A stretch of DNA of 64,000 nucleotides from Symbiodinium natans (Eukaryota > Sar > Dinophyceae > Suessiales > Symbiodiniaceae): the NCBI GenBank assembly GCA_905221605.1, contig CAJNDS010002734.1:126001-190000 (forward strand), in the 5' to 3' direction. Of the stretch, positions 17,596 through 25,399 are shown in pieces (within the stretch, counting starts at the first letter, position 1; the number at the start of each line of letters is the position of its first letter). Under the pieces are notes generated by a model. The model did not search any database. It was not told the DNA's origin and saw only the letters and a program-made list of their open reading frames with translations. Position numbers and translations under genes: made by a program.

Positions 17596-18095
17596 TGCCC
17601 GCTAAATATATGACCTTGCCCGCTAAATATATGACCTTGCCCGCTAAATATATGACCTTGCCCGCTAAATATAGGACCTTGCCCGCTAAATATAGGACCT
17701 TGCCCGCTAAATATAGGACCTTGCCCGCTAAATATAGGACCTTGCCCGCTAAATATATGACCTTGCCCGCTAAATATATGACCTTGCCCGCTAAATATAT
17801 GACCTGGCCCGGGCCATATATTTAGCGGGCAAGGTCATATATTTAGCGGGCAAGGTCATATATTTAGCGGGCAAGGTCATATATTTAGCGGGCAAGGTCA
17901 TATATTTAGTGGGCAAGGTCGCCCTTTAGCGGGCAAGGTCATATATTTAGTGGGCAAGGTCATTTTTTAGCCAATGGACCTTGCCCACTAAATATATGAC
18001 CTTGCCCGCTAAATATATGACCTTGCCCGCTAAATATATGACCTTGCCCGCTAAATATAGGACCTTGCCCGCTAAATATATGACCTTGCCCGCAA
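17596..18095. repeat. 21-bp tandem array that reverses orientation twice
   Basis: The unit CCCGCTAAATATATGACCTTG repeats about ten times (17596-17810), then its complement about seven times (17812-17972), then forward again about five times (17975-18095). Variants GACCTTGCCCACTAAATAT and TATAGG alternate with TATATG. The junction near 17810 (GGCCCGGGCC) is itself palindromic. Confidence 0.9.
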
Positions 18096-18127
18096 AGTCA
18101 TTAACATTTATATTATATATGAAAGAG

Positions 18128-18195
18128 TGGTTTAGGGTTTAGGGTTTAGGGTTTAGGGTTTAGGGTTTAGGGTTTAGGGTTTAGGGTTTAGGGTG
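18128..18195. repeat. TTTAGGG array
   Basis: About 9 units. Confidence 0.9.
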
Positions 18196-18407
18196 TAGGG
18201 GTACCAAAGGTCTCAAAGTACCTCAAGGAAGGCCAATAGCCCCCAGGTAAGGGGGCGCACAGGCAATTCGTTGGGCACTTTGATTTTGGGTACTTCAGAC
18301 CACAAGAATGCCTAAACCCTAAACCCTAAACCCCAAACCCTAAACCCTAAACCCTAAACCCTAAACCCTGAACCCTGAACCCTAAACCCTTTCCTCCCTT
18401 CAGGTCT

Positions 18408-18517
18408 GTTCTTAAAGGTCTATTGGGCTCCCTGCGCATCGCATGTGGGATTGGTTCGGCCGGGCTGCCAATGGTCAGCGAAAAGCTCAGCGTGCTACTA
18501 CGACTAACGGATACTAC
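18408..18517 (+). CDS. Internal exon
   Basis: After CCCTTCAG the plus strand reads SVLKGLLGSLRIACGIGSAG and then LPMVSEKLSVLLRLTDTT. The hydrophobic-helical composition is strongly protein-like. The donor side is lost in CCCCTAAACCC repeats. Unrecognised. Confidence 0.5.
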
Positions 18518-18584
18518 CCCTAAACCCTACAACCTAAACCCTTTTTCTAGGTCCCTAAATAAGCCCGAAAGGGCTTAAAGTTCA

Positions 18585-18760
18585 AAAGCTTCGACGTTCA
18601 AAGTCTAAACAGTTTAGGAATGTAGGGTTGCTGCCCCCATGTTTTATGCAAAGGGAGCATGATTGTGGGCCAGAGTAGACTGCGCCAACTATGCGGCCCA
18701 ACATGAAGCAGACGCAAACTCCCGCCGGCCATAAGAGCAGGGTATTTTGCAGTTTAGGGT
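18585..18760 (-). CDS. Exon with a hydrophobic segment
   Basis: The minus strand reads KLQNTLLLWPAGVCVCFMLG, then RIVGAVYSGPQSCSLCIKHG, and ends NCLDFERRSF. The hydrophobic run suggests a membrane helix. It lies within the span of the coiled-coil series on the same strand, so it may be a different gene. Unrecognised. Confidence 0.4.
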
Positions 18761-18794
18761 CTATGGTGCTTAGGGCATTGTGCCCAAAGCCCAA

Positions 18795-19205
18795 CAAACC
18801 CTAAACCCCTAAACCCCTAAACCCCAAAACCCCAAATCCCAAACCCCAAACCCCAAAACCCCAAAACCCCAAAACCCCAAAACCCCAAACCCCAAACCCC
18901 AAAACCCCAAACCCCAAAACCCCAAAACCCCAAACCCCAAACCCCAAACCCTACCCAAAACCCCCAAAGACCCCCAAAACCCCCAAACCCCCAAACCCCC
19001 AAACCCCAAAACCCCAACCCCCAAGACCCCCAAGACCCCCAAGACCCCCAAACCCCAAAACCCCAAAACCCCAAAACCCCAAACCCTAAACCCTAAACCC
19101 TAAACCCCAAAACCCCAAAACCCCAAAACCCCAAAACCCCAAACCCTAAACCCTAAACCCTAAACCCCTAAACCCCAAAACCCCTAAACCCCCAAACCCC
19201 AAGAC
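18795..19205. repeat. CCCCAAA / CCCCAAAA block
   Basis: About 410 bases of tandem CCCCAAA(A) with some CCCTAAA and CCCCCAAA. This resembles ciliate-type telomere repeat rather than the TTTAGGG type used elsewhere. Smaller blocks of the same type are at 20690-20762 and 1985-2040. Confidence 0.9.
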
Positions 19206-19207
19206 CC

Positions 19208-19300
19208 CCAGGCCTGCTGCTGGCAGGCGAAGGCCTCTGCCCTCAGCCGCTGCGCTTCGAGGTCGGCCTGGAACTGGGCCTCCGGGGCGGAGCCAACAAA
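19208..19300 (-). CDS. Coiled-coil exon
   Basis: The minus strand reads PEAQFQADLEAQRLRAEAFA and then CQQQA. Charged Gln/Glu/Arg helix. Part of the minus-strand helical series that continues at 16.8 kb. Confidence 0.6.
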
Positions 19301-19389
19301 AACTGAAACCTGTACACGCACACAATAGACGTATGTGGTGCCTTTTTTGTCTTACACTGTGGTTTTTCGTTTTCATTTTTTGGAGGGCG

Positions 19390-19560
19390 GGGTAGCATAT
19401 ATATATATATATATCAGTATATATGTATATACGTGTATAGCGTATACATATTCACATATATATATATACATGCATTTATTCCTCGGCTTATTTATGGAAA
19501 AAGTGCAAGTGTGTATATGTATATATATAATATACTATGAAAAAAACAGATGTGACAAAA
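19390..19560. repeat. TA/CA microsatellites
   Basis: ATATAT, GTATAC and CATATA simple repeats. Open frames through them are compositional artefacts. Confidence 0.85.
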
Positions 19561-19749
19561 TACGTGGACAGCAGTTAGGGGCTTGGGCTTTAGGGGGTGT
19601 CTATCGACTCTCGCGACTGGCAAGCCGGCGGCGAGTCTCTTGAATCCGGCGGGTTTTTGTTTCAAGCCCCAAACCCGAAACCCTAAACCCTAAACCCTAA
19701 ACCCTAAACCCCAAAACCTAACCCCTAAACCTATGTAGGGCTCGGGGAG

Positions 19750-19830
19750 CCAGGGAGTTGCGCTTGCCGGCCTGCAGCTGCCGCTCTGACAGCATGAACT
19801 CATGCCTGCAGCTCGCGCGCAGCCACAAGA
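19750..19830 (-). CDS. Helical exon
   Basis: The minus strand reads CRHEFMLSERQLQAGKRNS after an ACTCAG acceptor. Likely part of the same minus-strand helical protein. The exact frame at the 5' edge is uncertain. Confidence 0.5.
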
Positions 19831-19977
19831 CGCTGAGTTTAAGGGTTTAGGGTTTAGGGTTTAGGGCTAGGTTTAGGGTTTCGGGCTTCAGGGTTTAGGG
19901 GTTGGGGTTTGGGGCTACGTAGGGTTTTGGGGTTTAGGGGTTAAGGTTTACTCTCATTTCGGAAATGCCCATCTGGC

Positions 19978-20057
19978 ATAATGGGCACAGCTGTGCTTGA
20001 GCTTCTGCCAAAGGAGCTCAACACTGCGGCGGAGGTCCCGACATATGTCCTCCAGCC
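19978..20057 (-). CDS. Coiled-coil exon
   Basis: The minus strand reads EDICRDLRRSVELLWQKLKH and then SCAHYA, a strong amphipathic helix. A family E element (20078-20160) lies immediately upstream and probably forms its upstream intron. Confidence 0.6.
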
Positions 20058-20077
20058 ATTACATAGTCTCATGACTC

Positions 20078-20160
20078 CTCTTAGGACCTTAAGAAAACAC
20101 ATTTTTAATATCCTCTTGGGTTTTATGTAAACAAAGAAACTAATTCTTAAGGGGGATATA
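20078..20160. repeat. Family E element
   Basis: CTCCTCTTAGGACCTTAAG ... AATTCTTAAGGGGGATATAG with complementary ends. It matches the inner part of the 861-1639 element. Confidence 0.55.
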
Positions 20161-20229
20161 GCAGTCTCATTACATCATGACGCACTATTTTTACGATTCT
20201 TGTTATGATTCTCTGCGCGGGGCTGTGTT

Positions 20230-20472
20230 CGGAAAGCTTTCTGGAAAAAGCGTCAACTTGCGTGCGTGCGGACAGCTGGCACAACCTGCCGCTTCGGAAT
20301 AAGCAGCGCAAAAACAAAATGCGTGAACCCAGATCTCGAACCGAAATGGGTAAAGGGGTTGGGGCCTAGGAATGAAAATCGCATGTTGCTCAAAAAGTCC
20401 TGTGGCATTGCTGCCTTGGTTTGCCAAAACTGCTTCGATTCGAGCAGGCAGGCGCATGGCAAGCGTGAGTAA
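20230..20472 (+). CDS. Cys-containing ORF, unrecognised
   Basis: The plus strand reads TTCRFGISSAKTKCVNPDLE, PKWVKGLGPRNENRMLLKKS and CGIAALVCQNCFDSSRQAHG, ending KRE and TGA/TAA-type stop at about 20470-20472. Cysteines are spaced C..C..C..CxxC, which could bind zinc, but no family is recognised. The minus strand is also open (20253-20555). The plus call rests on composition. Confidence 0.45.
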   Translation, partial: RKAFWKKRQLACVRTAGTTCRFGISSAKTKCVNPDLEPKWVKGLGPRNENRMLLKKSCGIAALVCQNCFDSSRQAHGKRE

Positions 20473-20601
20473 TCACATCGTCCTCCAATCGTCCGGAGAG
20501 TCCAACGAAGGACCAGGAGTCTGGCTGCGCCTGTCAACATTGCAAAGCTAAGCACGCCCTAAACCCGAAACCCTAAACCCTAACAATTTTTCAGAAGTAA
20601 G

Positions 20602-20686
20602 CTACACCATGCGGCGCATGATCCGGCCAACCTCATGACCGAAACCAAACTGGATGGGCAGAGCGCGTGCGAAGAACAGGCTGAAA
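20602..20686 (-). CDS. Terminal exon
   Basis: The minus strand reads LFFARALPIQFGFGHEVGRI and then MRRMV, followed by TAG at 20602-20604. It begins after a TTTTCAG acceptor at the end of a CCCCAAA-type intron (20690-20762). It is the 3' end of the gene with exons 20768-20894 and 21017-21100. Unrecognised. Confidence 0.55.
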
Positions 20687-20767
20687 ACCCAAACCCCAAA
20701 CCCCAAACCCCAAACCCCAAAACCCCAAAACCCCAAAACCCCAAAACCCCAAACCCCAAACCACTCT

Positions 20768-20894
20768 GAGACATCTCTCCCCGCCTGGCGCTTTTGTCCA
20801 GAGTGCTGGCCTGGCGGAGGATAGGACCATGTCTGTGTTGTTGTTGGCGTATGTCGCGTTCGCACATGCGCGATGGCGAAGCAACGGAAAACGG
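20768..20894 (-). CDS. Internal exon
   Basis: The minus strand reads FSVASPSRMCERDIRQQQHR, then HGPILRQASTLDKSARRGEM and SQS. Upstream is the family G element with its 9-bp flanking repeat; downstream is a CCCCAAA-type intron. All three frames of the next exon upstream are open, so the phase at the element is not fixed. Confidence 0.5.
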
Positions 20895-21007
20895 GGACTC
20901 CAAAACACCTTAATTAAGGAATATCTATTAAATCATATTAGGGTTTCTATTCGAATTTAAGGTATATTCCAGGTATATTCCTTTATTAAGGGGTTTTGGA
21001 GTCTCTG
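20895..21007. mobile_element. Family G inverted-repeat element with 9-bp TSD
   Basis: The ends GGACTCCAAAACACCTTAAT and TTAAGGGGTTTTGGAGTC are complementary over more than 20 bases. GGAAAACGG occurs immediately on both sides (20886-20894 and 21008-21016), an apparent target duplication. A minus-strand intron GAGACTCC...TTTTGGAG would coincide with it, using a GA donor. Confidence 0.75.
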
Positions 21008-21016
21008 GGAAAACGG

Positions 21017-21100
21017 TGGGCGCCTCCCTCGGCTGTGGCTGTGACCGCAACCGGTTCGGTTGTAACCGGTGGCCGTTGGACTGGCGATGGAACCTGGAAG
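21017..21100 (-). CDS. Probable exon, Pro/Thr/Arg-rich
   Basis: The minus strand is open in three frames (for example VQRPPVTTEPVAVTATAEGG). It is adjacent to the family G element and upstream of exon 20768-20894. It includes a palindromic ACCGGTT stretch. The frame is unresolved. Confidence 0.35.
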
Positions 21101-21109
21101 GCAACGTGA

Positions 21110-21600
21110 CTATGGATACGTGAGACTTGATGAATAGTCCTTATTTAGGAGAGTATATAGTGTAAGTTGGTATCATGTAGTTCATATGATGCAATCAATG
21201 TAGCGAATGATTTCATACAGAATGAGGTCTTGCACCACTTTTGAACAATGCTTCTGGTCAAAAACGCGTTCGCCCCTCCCTTTTAACAATGGCTAGCACC
21301 AACTTGTTGCACCACCTGACACAAGAAAGGTGGTGCAAGAGTTCGTCCATTCATCGTATTTAATTTACATATAGCACAACAATACAACTGAAAACATATC
21401 AAATTACTATACAACATAGACCCACCAGAGCAATAAAACAATGCGTCTCTAAACAAGTATGTGTAAATATATACATGTACACATACATATGATATGTATA
21501 TATATATATATGTGTGTGGAGATATATATACACATACATATAAAGTATAGTGTACCATGTATGGTGTTTGTCACGCAACACATAATGAAATAATGTATGG
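21110..21600. other. AT-rich stretch with TA/CA simple repeats
   Basis: No supported gene. Contains ATATATGTGTGTGGAGATATAT-like simple sequence (21480-21545) and an inverted repeat GTTGCACCACCT ... AGGTGGTGCAAG near 21306-21342. Confidence 0.6.
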
Positions 21601-21629
21601 TCCGTTTGAGCTCATAATATGTAAGACTG

Positions 21630-21905
21630 CATCCATGCACTCCACGAGCCCTGCTGGCAACAAGCCAAGCAGCACTGGAGAGCTTGGCAAATGGAGTCGC
21701 TTCCATGATTGCTGAAGGCCTCGTGCCTGGAGCATCTCGCAAAACATGATGCTCTGCTTGCAAAGCCCGACTGCTTTGCAACTGCACGCGCCTGAGGTTG
21801 GTGTGGGCGAGACCGGAGTGGGGGGCATTGCTTCGCTGGGCCTCCGGGATCCAACGCGTGCGCAGGCTGAGCCGATGACATGTGGAGCTTCGTCAGTTGC
21901 ATCAC
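21630..21905 (-). CDS. Probable exon(s), frame uncertain
   Basis: Two minus-strand frames are open and protein-like: AVGLCKQSIMFCEMLQARGL then QQSWKRLHLPSSPVLLGLLP, and GFASRASCFARCSRHEAFSN. It probably follows exon 22020-22088 after a family K-like intron (21915-22019, GGGACCCCCAGTAATTAAGG). Unrecognised. Confidence 0.4.
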
Positions 21906-22019
21906 ACGGGGGTTTTACGAGATTAGGGGTGTTTTTTTTGGGTCCTTATTCTAAGGGGATCCTACTAGTTGGGGGTCCCTTAATTACTGGGGGTCCCTTC
22001 TTATCGCCAACCGGCACAC

Positions 22020-22088
22020 CCTCAAGCCCGTCGGCCTGTCGGCGTCAACCTCTACATCCACGGAGTCCTCAAGCAAGCGCTCGAAGTC
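22020..22088 (-). CDS. 69-nt acidic exon
   Basis: The minus strand reads DFERLLEDSVDVEVDADRPT and then GLR. Exactly 23 codons in phase 0, from the acceptor TCCAAG to the donor GTGTGC. It joins in frame to exon 22186-22376 across a 97-nt GA-AG intron formed by an inverted-repeat element. Confidence 0.65.
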
Positions 22089-22185
22089 CTTGGACAAACC
22101 AGGATGGGGCTATTACACCCTATAATCCCTTAAAAGAGCCCTTTATAGGGTGCATTATTGGGATTCTAGGGCCTAATGGCCCATC
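22089..22185 (-). mobile_element. Introner-like element forming a 97-nt GA-AG intron
   Basis: The intron begins CAG|GATGGGCCATTAGGCCC and ends GGTTTGTCCAAG|GAC. CCAGGATGGG on one side pairs with CCCATCCTGG on the other. GA begins both the intron and the next exon. Neighbouring exons read in phase 0 without loss. Confidence 0.7.
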
Positions 22186-22376
22186 CTGGAAAGCTGGTTG
22201 ACCGTCCAGTTCACTTCCGTTCTTCAGCGCCTGCCACGGGTCATTCTCTGCACAGTCGCGCGCATACTTTCTTGCCGCGGTGCTTCGGGGAAAGTAGTCG
22301 CAAGCTACACACATGCGGCGAACCCAGAAGACGGGCCGGAGACCTTCCTTGTGAAAGCTGGCTCTCGAATCCGAAG
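22186..22376 (-). CDS. Exon of an unrecognised Cys-containing protein
   Basis: The minus strand reads EGLRPVFWVRRMCVACDYFP, RSTAARKYARDCAENDPWQA and LKNGSELDGQPAFQ, ending in phase 0 before GATGGG. The CVAC pair might be half a zinc site. The 5' edge lies near CACAAG|GAAGG (about 22352) or further upstream. The next upstream exon is 22679-22755. No family is recognised, but coding status is strong. Confidence 0.65.
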
Positions 22377-22601
22377 TCATTGTGATATCTGAGACAAGAG
22401 CGCAGACAAAATCTCCACGAATTCTGTTCTAGCAGAACAGGTTCGAAGCATCGAGGGTGCCGAAATGGGCATGTAGGGAACAGCTGAGATGAGAAGATGA
22501 GCGATGTGCGTGCATGCATGCTACCCCCGGTGCTTGAACAACATGCACCCGCAAAGAGGTGATATAAAACACCTCTTCCGTGTGCAGTGGAATTACCCCG
22601 G

Positions 22602-22678
22602 ATATGTCCCAAAATTGAAATACCCATATGCTCCCAAAGACGGAGATCCTTGAGATAGGTACACCGATTTTCGGAAAC
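22602..22678 (-). repeat. Family K element at the start of an intron
   Basis: GTTTCCGAAAATCGGTGTACC ... ATTTTGGGACATATCCGGGG on the minus strand. It begins at the donor of exon 22679-22755. Confidence 0.55.
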
Positions 22679-22755
22679 CCTCTGATCATTGTCAGAGAGC
22701 AAGGGCTTGATCCAGCTCGTAGGCTGCTCAAAAGCGGTGGGGGTCTCAGCAGCAA
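22679..22755 (-). CDS. Internal exon
   Basis: The minus strand reads AAETPTAFEQPTSWIKPLLS and then DNDQR, ending before GTTTCCGAAA. It belongs with the minus-strand exons 22186-22376 and 22020-22088. The 5' edge is in a CCCTAAA array. Confidence 0.6.
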
Positions 22756-22876
22756 CCCTAAACCCTACACCCTAAACCCTAAACCCTAAACCCTAGCTTC
22801 TAGCCATGTTACAGTTCTTGTGTTTGTGGGGCCTGCACCCTCCAAACCACAATGCATACAGAATTTTCGAATTAAG

Positions 22877-22921
22877 GCAGACGTGGCCCATGCACTGCTG
22901 AAGATCGTAGCAGCAGGAAAA
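22877..22921 (+). CDS. 45-nt exon
   Basis: The plus strand reads ADVAHALLKIVAAGK, 15 codons from the acceptor ATTAAG to GACGGTTTAGGG (GA donor). It joins in phase 0 to 22967-23052. GACGG occurs on both sides of the TTTAGGG intron. Confidence 0.55.
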
Positions 22922-22966
22922 GACGGTTTAGGGTTTAGGGTTTAGGGTTTAGGGTTTAGGGTGTAG

Positions 22967-23052
22967 CACGACGGAAAGATCACGACAGGATTCATTTCCG
23001 ATCGGCTCGGCGCAGGGCTGTCCAAGGTGCTGGCCACCATCAGCAGATATAG
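22967..23052 (+). CDS. Exon with a D-G-K-I-T-x-G-F segment
   Basis: The plus strand reads HDGKITTGFISDRLGAGLSK and then VLATISRY. The joined product (exons 22877-22921 plus this one) looks like a compact helical domain. HDGKITTGF faintly recalls an EF-hand loop, but too little is visible to call it. It ends near AG|GATTACTT and is followed by TTTAGGG units. Confidence 0.55.
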
Positions 23053-23111
23053 GATTACTTGAGGGTTTAGGGTTTAGGGTTTAGGGTTTAGGGTTTAGGG
23101 TTTAGGGTTGA

Positions 23112-23245
23112 GGATTACTTGAAGCTTCATGAGCAGTTATAAGTGCGGTGATAAGCAGGGTAACTAAAATCATAACAGGTTATAACTTTATCTGGGGTTC
23201 CTATAGCCCTACTTATAACTACCCATGAGCCTCCATGTAGAGGTC
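23112..23245. repeat. Family B element
   Basis: TACTTGAAGCTTCATGAGCAGTTATAAGTG ... ACTTATAACTACCCATGAGCCTCC has complementary ends. It lies between the convergent plus-strand exon 22967-23052 and the end of the minus-strand channel gene. Confidence 0.65.
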
Positions 23246-23284
23246 GGGTTTAGGGTTTAGGGTTTAGGGTTCGGGGGGTTGCAG

Positions 23285-23380
23285 TCACAAAGAGGACATA
23301 GACAAGCGCCGCATGATACCCGGCTGAGCCTTCGGAGACTTGGCAGCTTGCCTCGACTTCCTGACAGGGTGAGCGGCCAG
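23285..23380 (-). CDS. Probable last exon of the ion channel
   Basis: The minus strand reads LAAHPVRKSRQAAKSPKAQP and then GIMRRLSMSSL, followed by TGA at 23285-23287. It starts after the acceptor ACTGAAG in phase 0, matching the donor phase of exon 23531-23584. A basic tail ending RRLSMS would suit a cytosolic C-terminus with a kinase site. Link to the channel is by strand, phase and position only. Confidence 0.5.
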   Translation of the reverse strand: MAAHPVRKSRQAAKSPKAQPGIMRRLSMSSL

Positions 23381-23530
23381 CTTCAGTTTAGGGTTTAGGG
23401 TTTAGGGTTTTTTTTTTTGCCACCCGCTTAGCTGACCTCTCGGTTTAGGGTTTAGGGTTTAGGGTTTAGGGTTTCTGCTACCTGAGCCACAAGGGATGCC
23501 CAGCCGCGTCCTGAGAAGAGTAGGATACAC

Positions 23531-23584
23531 CTCCGTGAAAATCTGGGTCATCTTGGAAAGCTTGGCATCGAGCTGCTTGAGATC
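23531..23584 (-). CDS. Ion-channel exon: C-terminal coiled coil
   Basis: Exactly 18 codons, phase 0: DLKQLDAKLSKMTQIFTE. Acceptor TGTGAG|GAT, donor GAG|GTGTAT. Amphipathic helix, as commonly follows the EF-hand region in dinoflagellate single-domain channels. It joins exon 24337-24402 in frame if that exon uses the GC donor CAT|GCTGCG. Confidence 0.65.
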
Positions 23585-23881
23585 CTCACAAGATCTGTGA
23601 CCCATGGCTGGTCTTGTCTAAGAGGGTTTAAGAAAAGAGGGTTTTTTTTAACCCTCTAATAGGGTGGTTTGTAAGGTTTTATGGTAGTCTTAACCAATCA
23701 CAACTGTGCTTATAACCCACTTCTAAGCCCCTTAAGTGCCCTACTATGGTTGTAAGTACAGTTATAGGTACACTTATACCTGGTTCATAAGTACCATGTA
23801 CCTCCAAGTAGCATGGGCCGCAGGATCCGCAGATTGGGTTTAGGGTGTATTTAGGGTTTAGGGTTTAGGGTTTAGGTTTAG

Positions 23882-24245
23882 GGCTACTTGAAGGTTCATG
23901 TGTAGTTACAAGTGGGGTTGTGAGTATAGGGTAACTTTGAAGCAGAGCTGGTTATGACCCTTTTTAGGTACTTGTATCCCTACTCTGGGTTGGCCTTTAA
24001 ACCCTCTGAAAAATGTTTATATATAGGGTCCCTTATAAGCCCAAATGAGGAAAATAAAAAAAAGTACCAGCACCCAACCTAGTACTTATAGCTACCCAGG
24101 AACCTATAAGTATAACTGGTTATAACGGGTTAAACGGTTATGACCCTCTACTTACTTATCGCTACCCTTGAAGGTTATATCGGTTATGACCCTTTTTAGG
24201 GTACTTATCTCCCTACTTATAGCTACCCATGAACCTCCAAGTGGG
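23882..24245. repeat. Two or three tandem family B elements
   Basis: Repeated TACTTGAAGGTTCATGTGTAGTTA, GGTTATGACCCTTTTTAGGGTAC and CTACCCATGAACCTCCAAG. They lie inside the 752-nt intron 23585-24336 of the channel gene, with a further diverged copy at 23686-23810. Confidence 0.7.
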
Positions 24246-24336
24246 GGGAGCCCCTAAACCCTAAACCCTAAACCCTAAACCCTAAACCCTAAACCGCTAT
24301 ATCCATGAACCTCCAAACATGCATCCATGGCGCAGC

Positions 24337-24402
24337 ATGGATTGCGACCTGGTCAATGGCTCTCGCCTGACCCTTGCATCGCAAGATGCCATCCACGAAC
24401 TC
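24337..24402 (-). CDS. Ion-channel exon: end of second EF-hand
   Basis: 22 codons, phase 0: EFVDGILRCKGQARAIDQVA and then IH. The acceptor is AAAAAG|GAG. EFVDGILR directly continues the EF-hand loop of exon 24637-24689 (GEVTLE|EFVDG). The donor CAT|GCTGCG is the GC type. Confidence 0.8.
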
Positions 24403-24451
24403 CTTTTTAGGGTTTTAGGGTTTTAGGATTTTAGTTTTTCGCTCCCGGTTT

Positions 24452-24593
24452 CCTTGGTGACCAAATGAACCCTTAGAAGGGTTTCCGGTTTAGGGTTTAA
24501 GGTTTCATTTTCCTTTATTTTCCTTTGTTTAATCCGGATTATAGTAGTACATGGTATATGACCCCGATCTCGGAGCTCGTTTGGTCCCCAAGG
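24452..24593 (-). mobile_element. Family A element inside a channel intron
   Basis: CCTTGGTGACCAAATGAACCC ... CGTTTGGTCCCCAAGG, with the family A core GATTATAGTAGTACATGGTA. It fills most of the 234-nt intron 24403-24636, whose donor is GAG|GACCCA (GA type). Confidence 0.75.
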
Positions 24594-24636
24594 TTTGTGC
24601 TGCAAGCAATGCAGGGTGACGTTTGCTACATGGGTC

Positions 24637-24689
24637 CTCCAGGGTGACCTCGCCATCGCCGTTGTCTAACAAATGGAACAACGCCACAC
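24637..24689 (-). CDS. Ion-channel exon: second EF-hand loop
   Basis: The minus strand reads VALFHLLDNGDGEVTLE. The acceptor is GAAAG|GTGTGG and the donor GAG|GACCCA. Together with the next exon the loop is L-D-N-G-D-G-E-V-T-L-E-E: positions 3, 5, 6 and 12 are right but position 1 is Leu, so calcium binding may be weak. The phase fits the upstream exon only if that exon ends at GAAG|GCAAAG (GC donor). Confidence 0.85.
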
Positions 24690-24862
24690 CTTTCTGCACT
24701 CTCGGACAGCATTAACACCAACATGCCAGCAGCATGATGAGGTATGAAACCGCCCTCGTTACATCCTTCGTTTTGCCGGGCTGTTAATAATACGGGAAAG
24801 ATTGCAGTCCTAACTTGTGCATGCTCTTTACCGCTGAAAGATCAGATCTTTCTGTGCTTTGC

Positions 24863-25200
24863 CTTCGTGAATGTCGACGTCGAGTGATTGGAAATAGGCC
24901 TTCACACGGGGTTCGCTGAGGATGTCGTTCAGCCTTGCTTCCGTCAAGATGCCTTTGCCAGTCTTGTCGATCGCTTTGAATATTTCTTCCAACTTGTGCA
25001 CGTACCGTGATCGCTTGCGCATGCCTTCCAAGACCATGAATTCGGCGTCGCTTTGCGCAGCGTCCAAGGTATCTTTCAAGAAGATAGCAGTGATGACCCG
25101 TACCAGAGCGAACACCACAACGATGATGTACGCGCCGAAGAAGAGGACGTACACTTTGCTGACGTCGTCCAATACTGGTCTCACATTGGTTGGCCAATTC
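24863..25200 (-). CDS. Ion-channel exon: pore end, S6, first EF-hand
   Basis: Encodes the C-terminal half of a voltage-gated cation channel domain. In order: NWPTNVRPVLDDVSK (pore exit), the S6 helix VYVLFFGAYIIVVVFALVRV then ITAIFLKDTLDAA, the linker helix EFMVLEGMRKRSRYVHKLEE, and an EF-hand-like FKAIDKTGKGILTEARLNDI, whose loop ends in Arg rather than Glu and so is degenerate. The exon starts after CGACGAG|G. That G completes the Gly codon left by the S5 exon at 45667, so exon 45667-45868 and this exon join as FAG-NWPTN. Such single-domain channels are numerous in dinoflagellates. The gene would act in a membrane, passing Na+ or Ca2+ in response to voltage. Confidence 0.88.
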
Positions 25201-25399
25201 CTCGTCTATCGGTCTTGCTTCGGTCGATCGAAAACTCCATTAAAAAAATGTATATATAGATGTATTGTGAAACTATTGATTAGATGTATATGAGCGAATA
25301 CATGTAAATAATGAAATAAATACATAAATATACATCTAGATAGATATATATATATATGTAAGAGGGACCTTTAGGTACTATGTGATTACTTTCCTTTCT

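Noticed and set aside
17262-17825. 187-codon Gly-rich protein with PAKYMTL repeats
   Set aside because: It is only the translation of the G-rich block and the 21-bp array.
17596-18095. CRISPR-like array of 21-bp repeats
   Set aside because: Units abut with no spacers, orientation flips, and the window is eukaryotic. It is a tandem satellite.
18809-19074. Gly/Phe/Leu-repeat ORFs (GFWGLGVLG type)
   Set aside because: These are translations of the CCCCAAA array; the same peptide arises at 20640-20900 from the same repeat.
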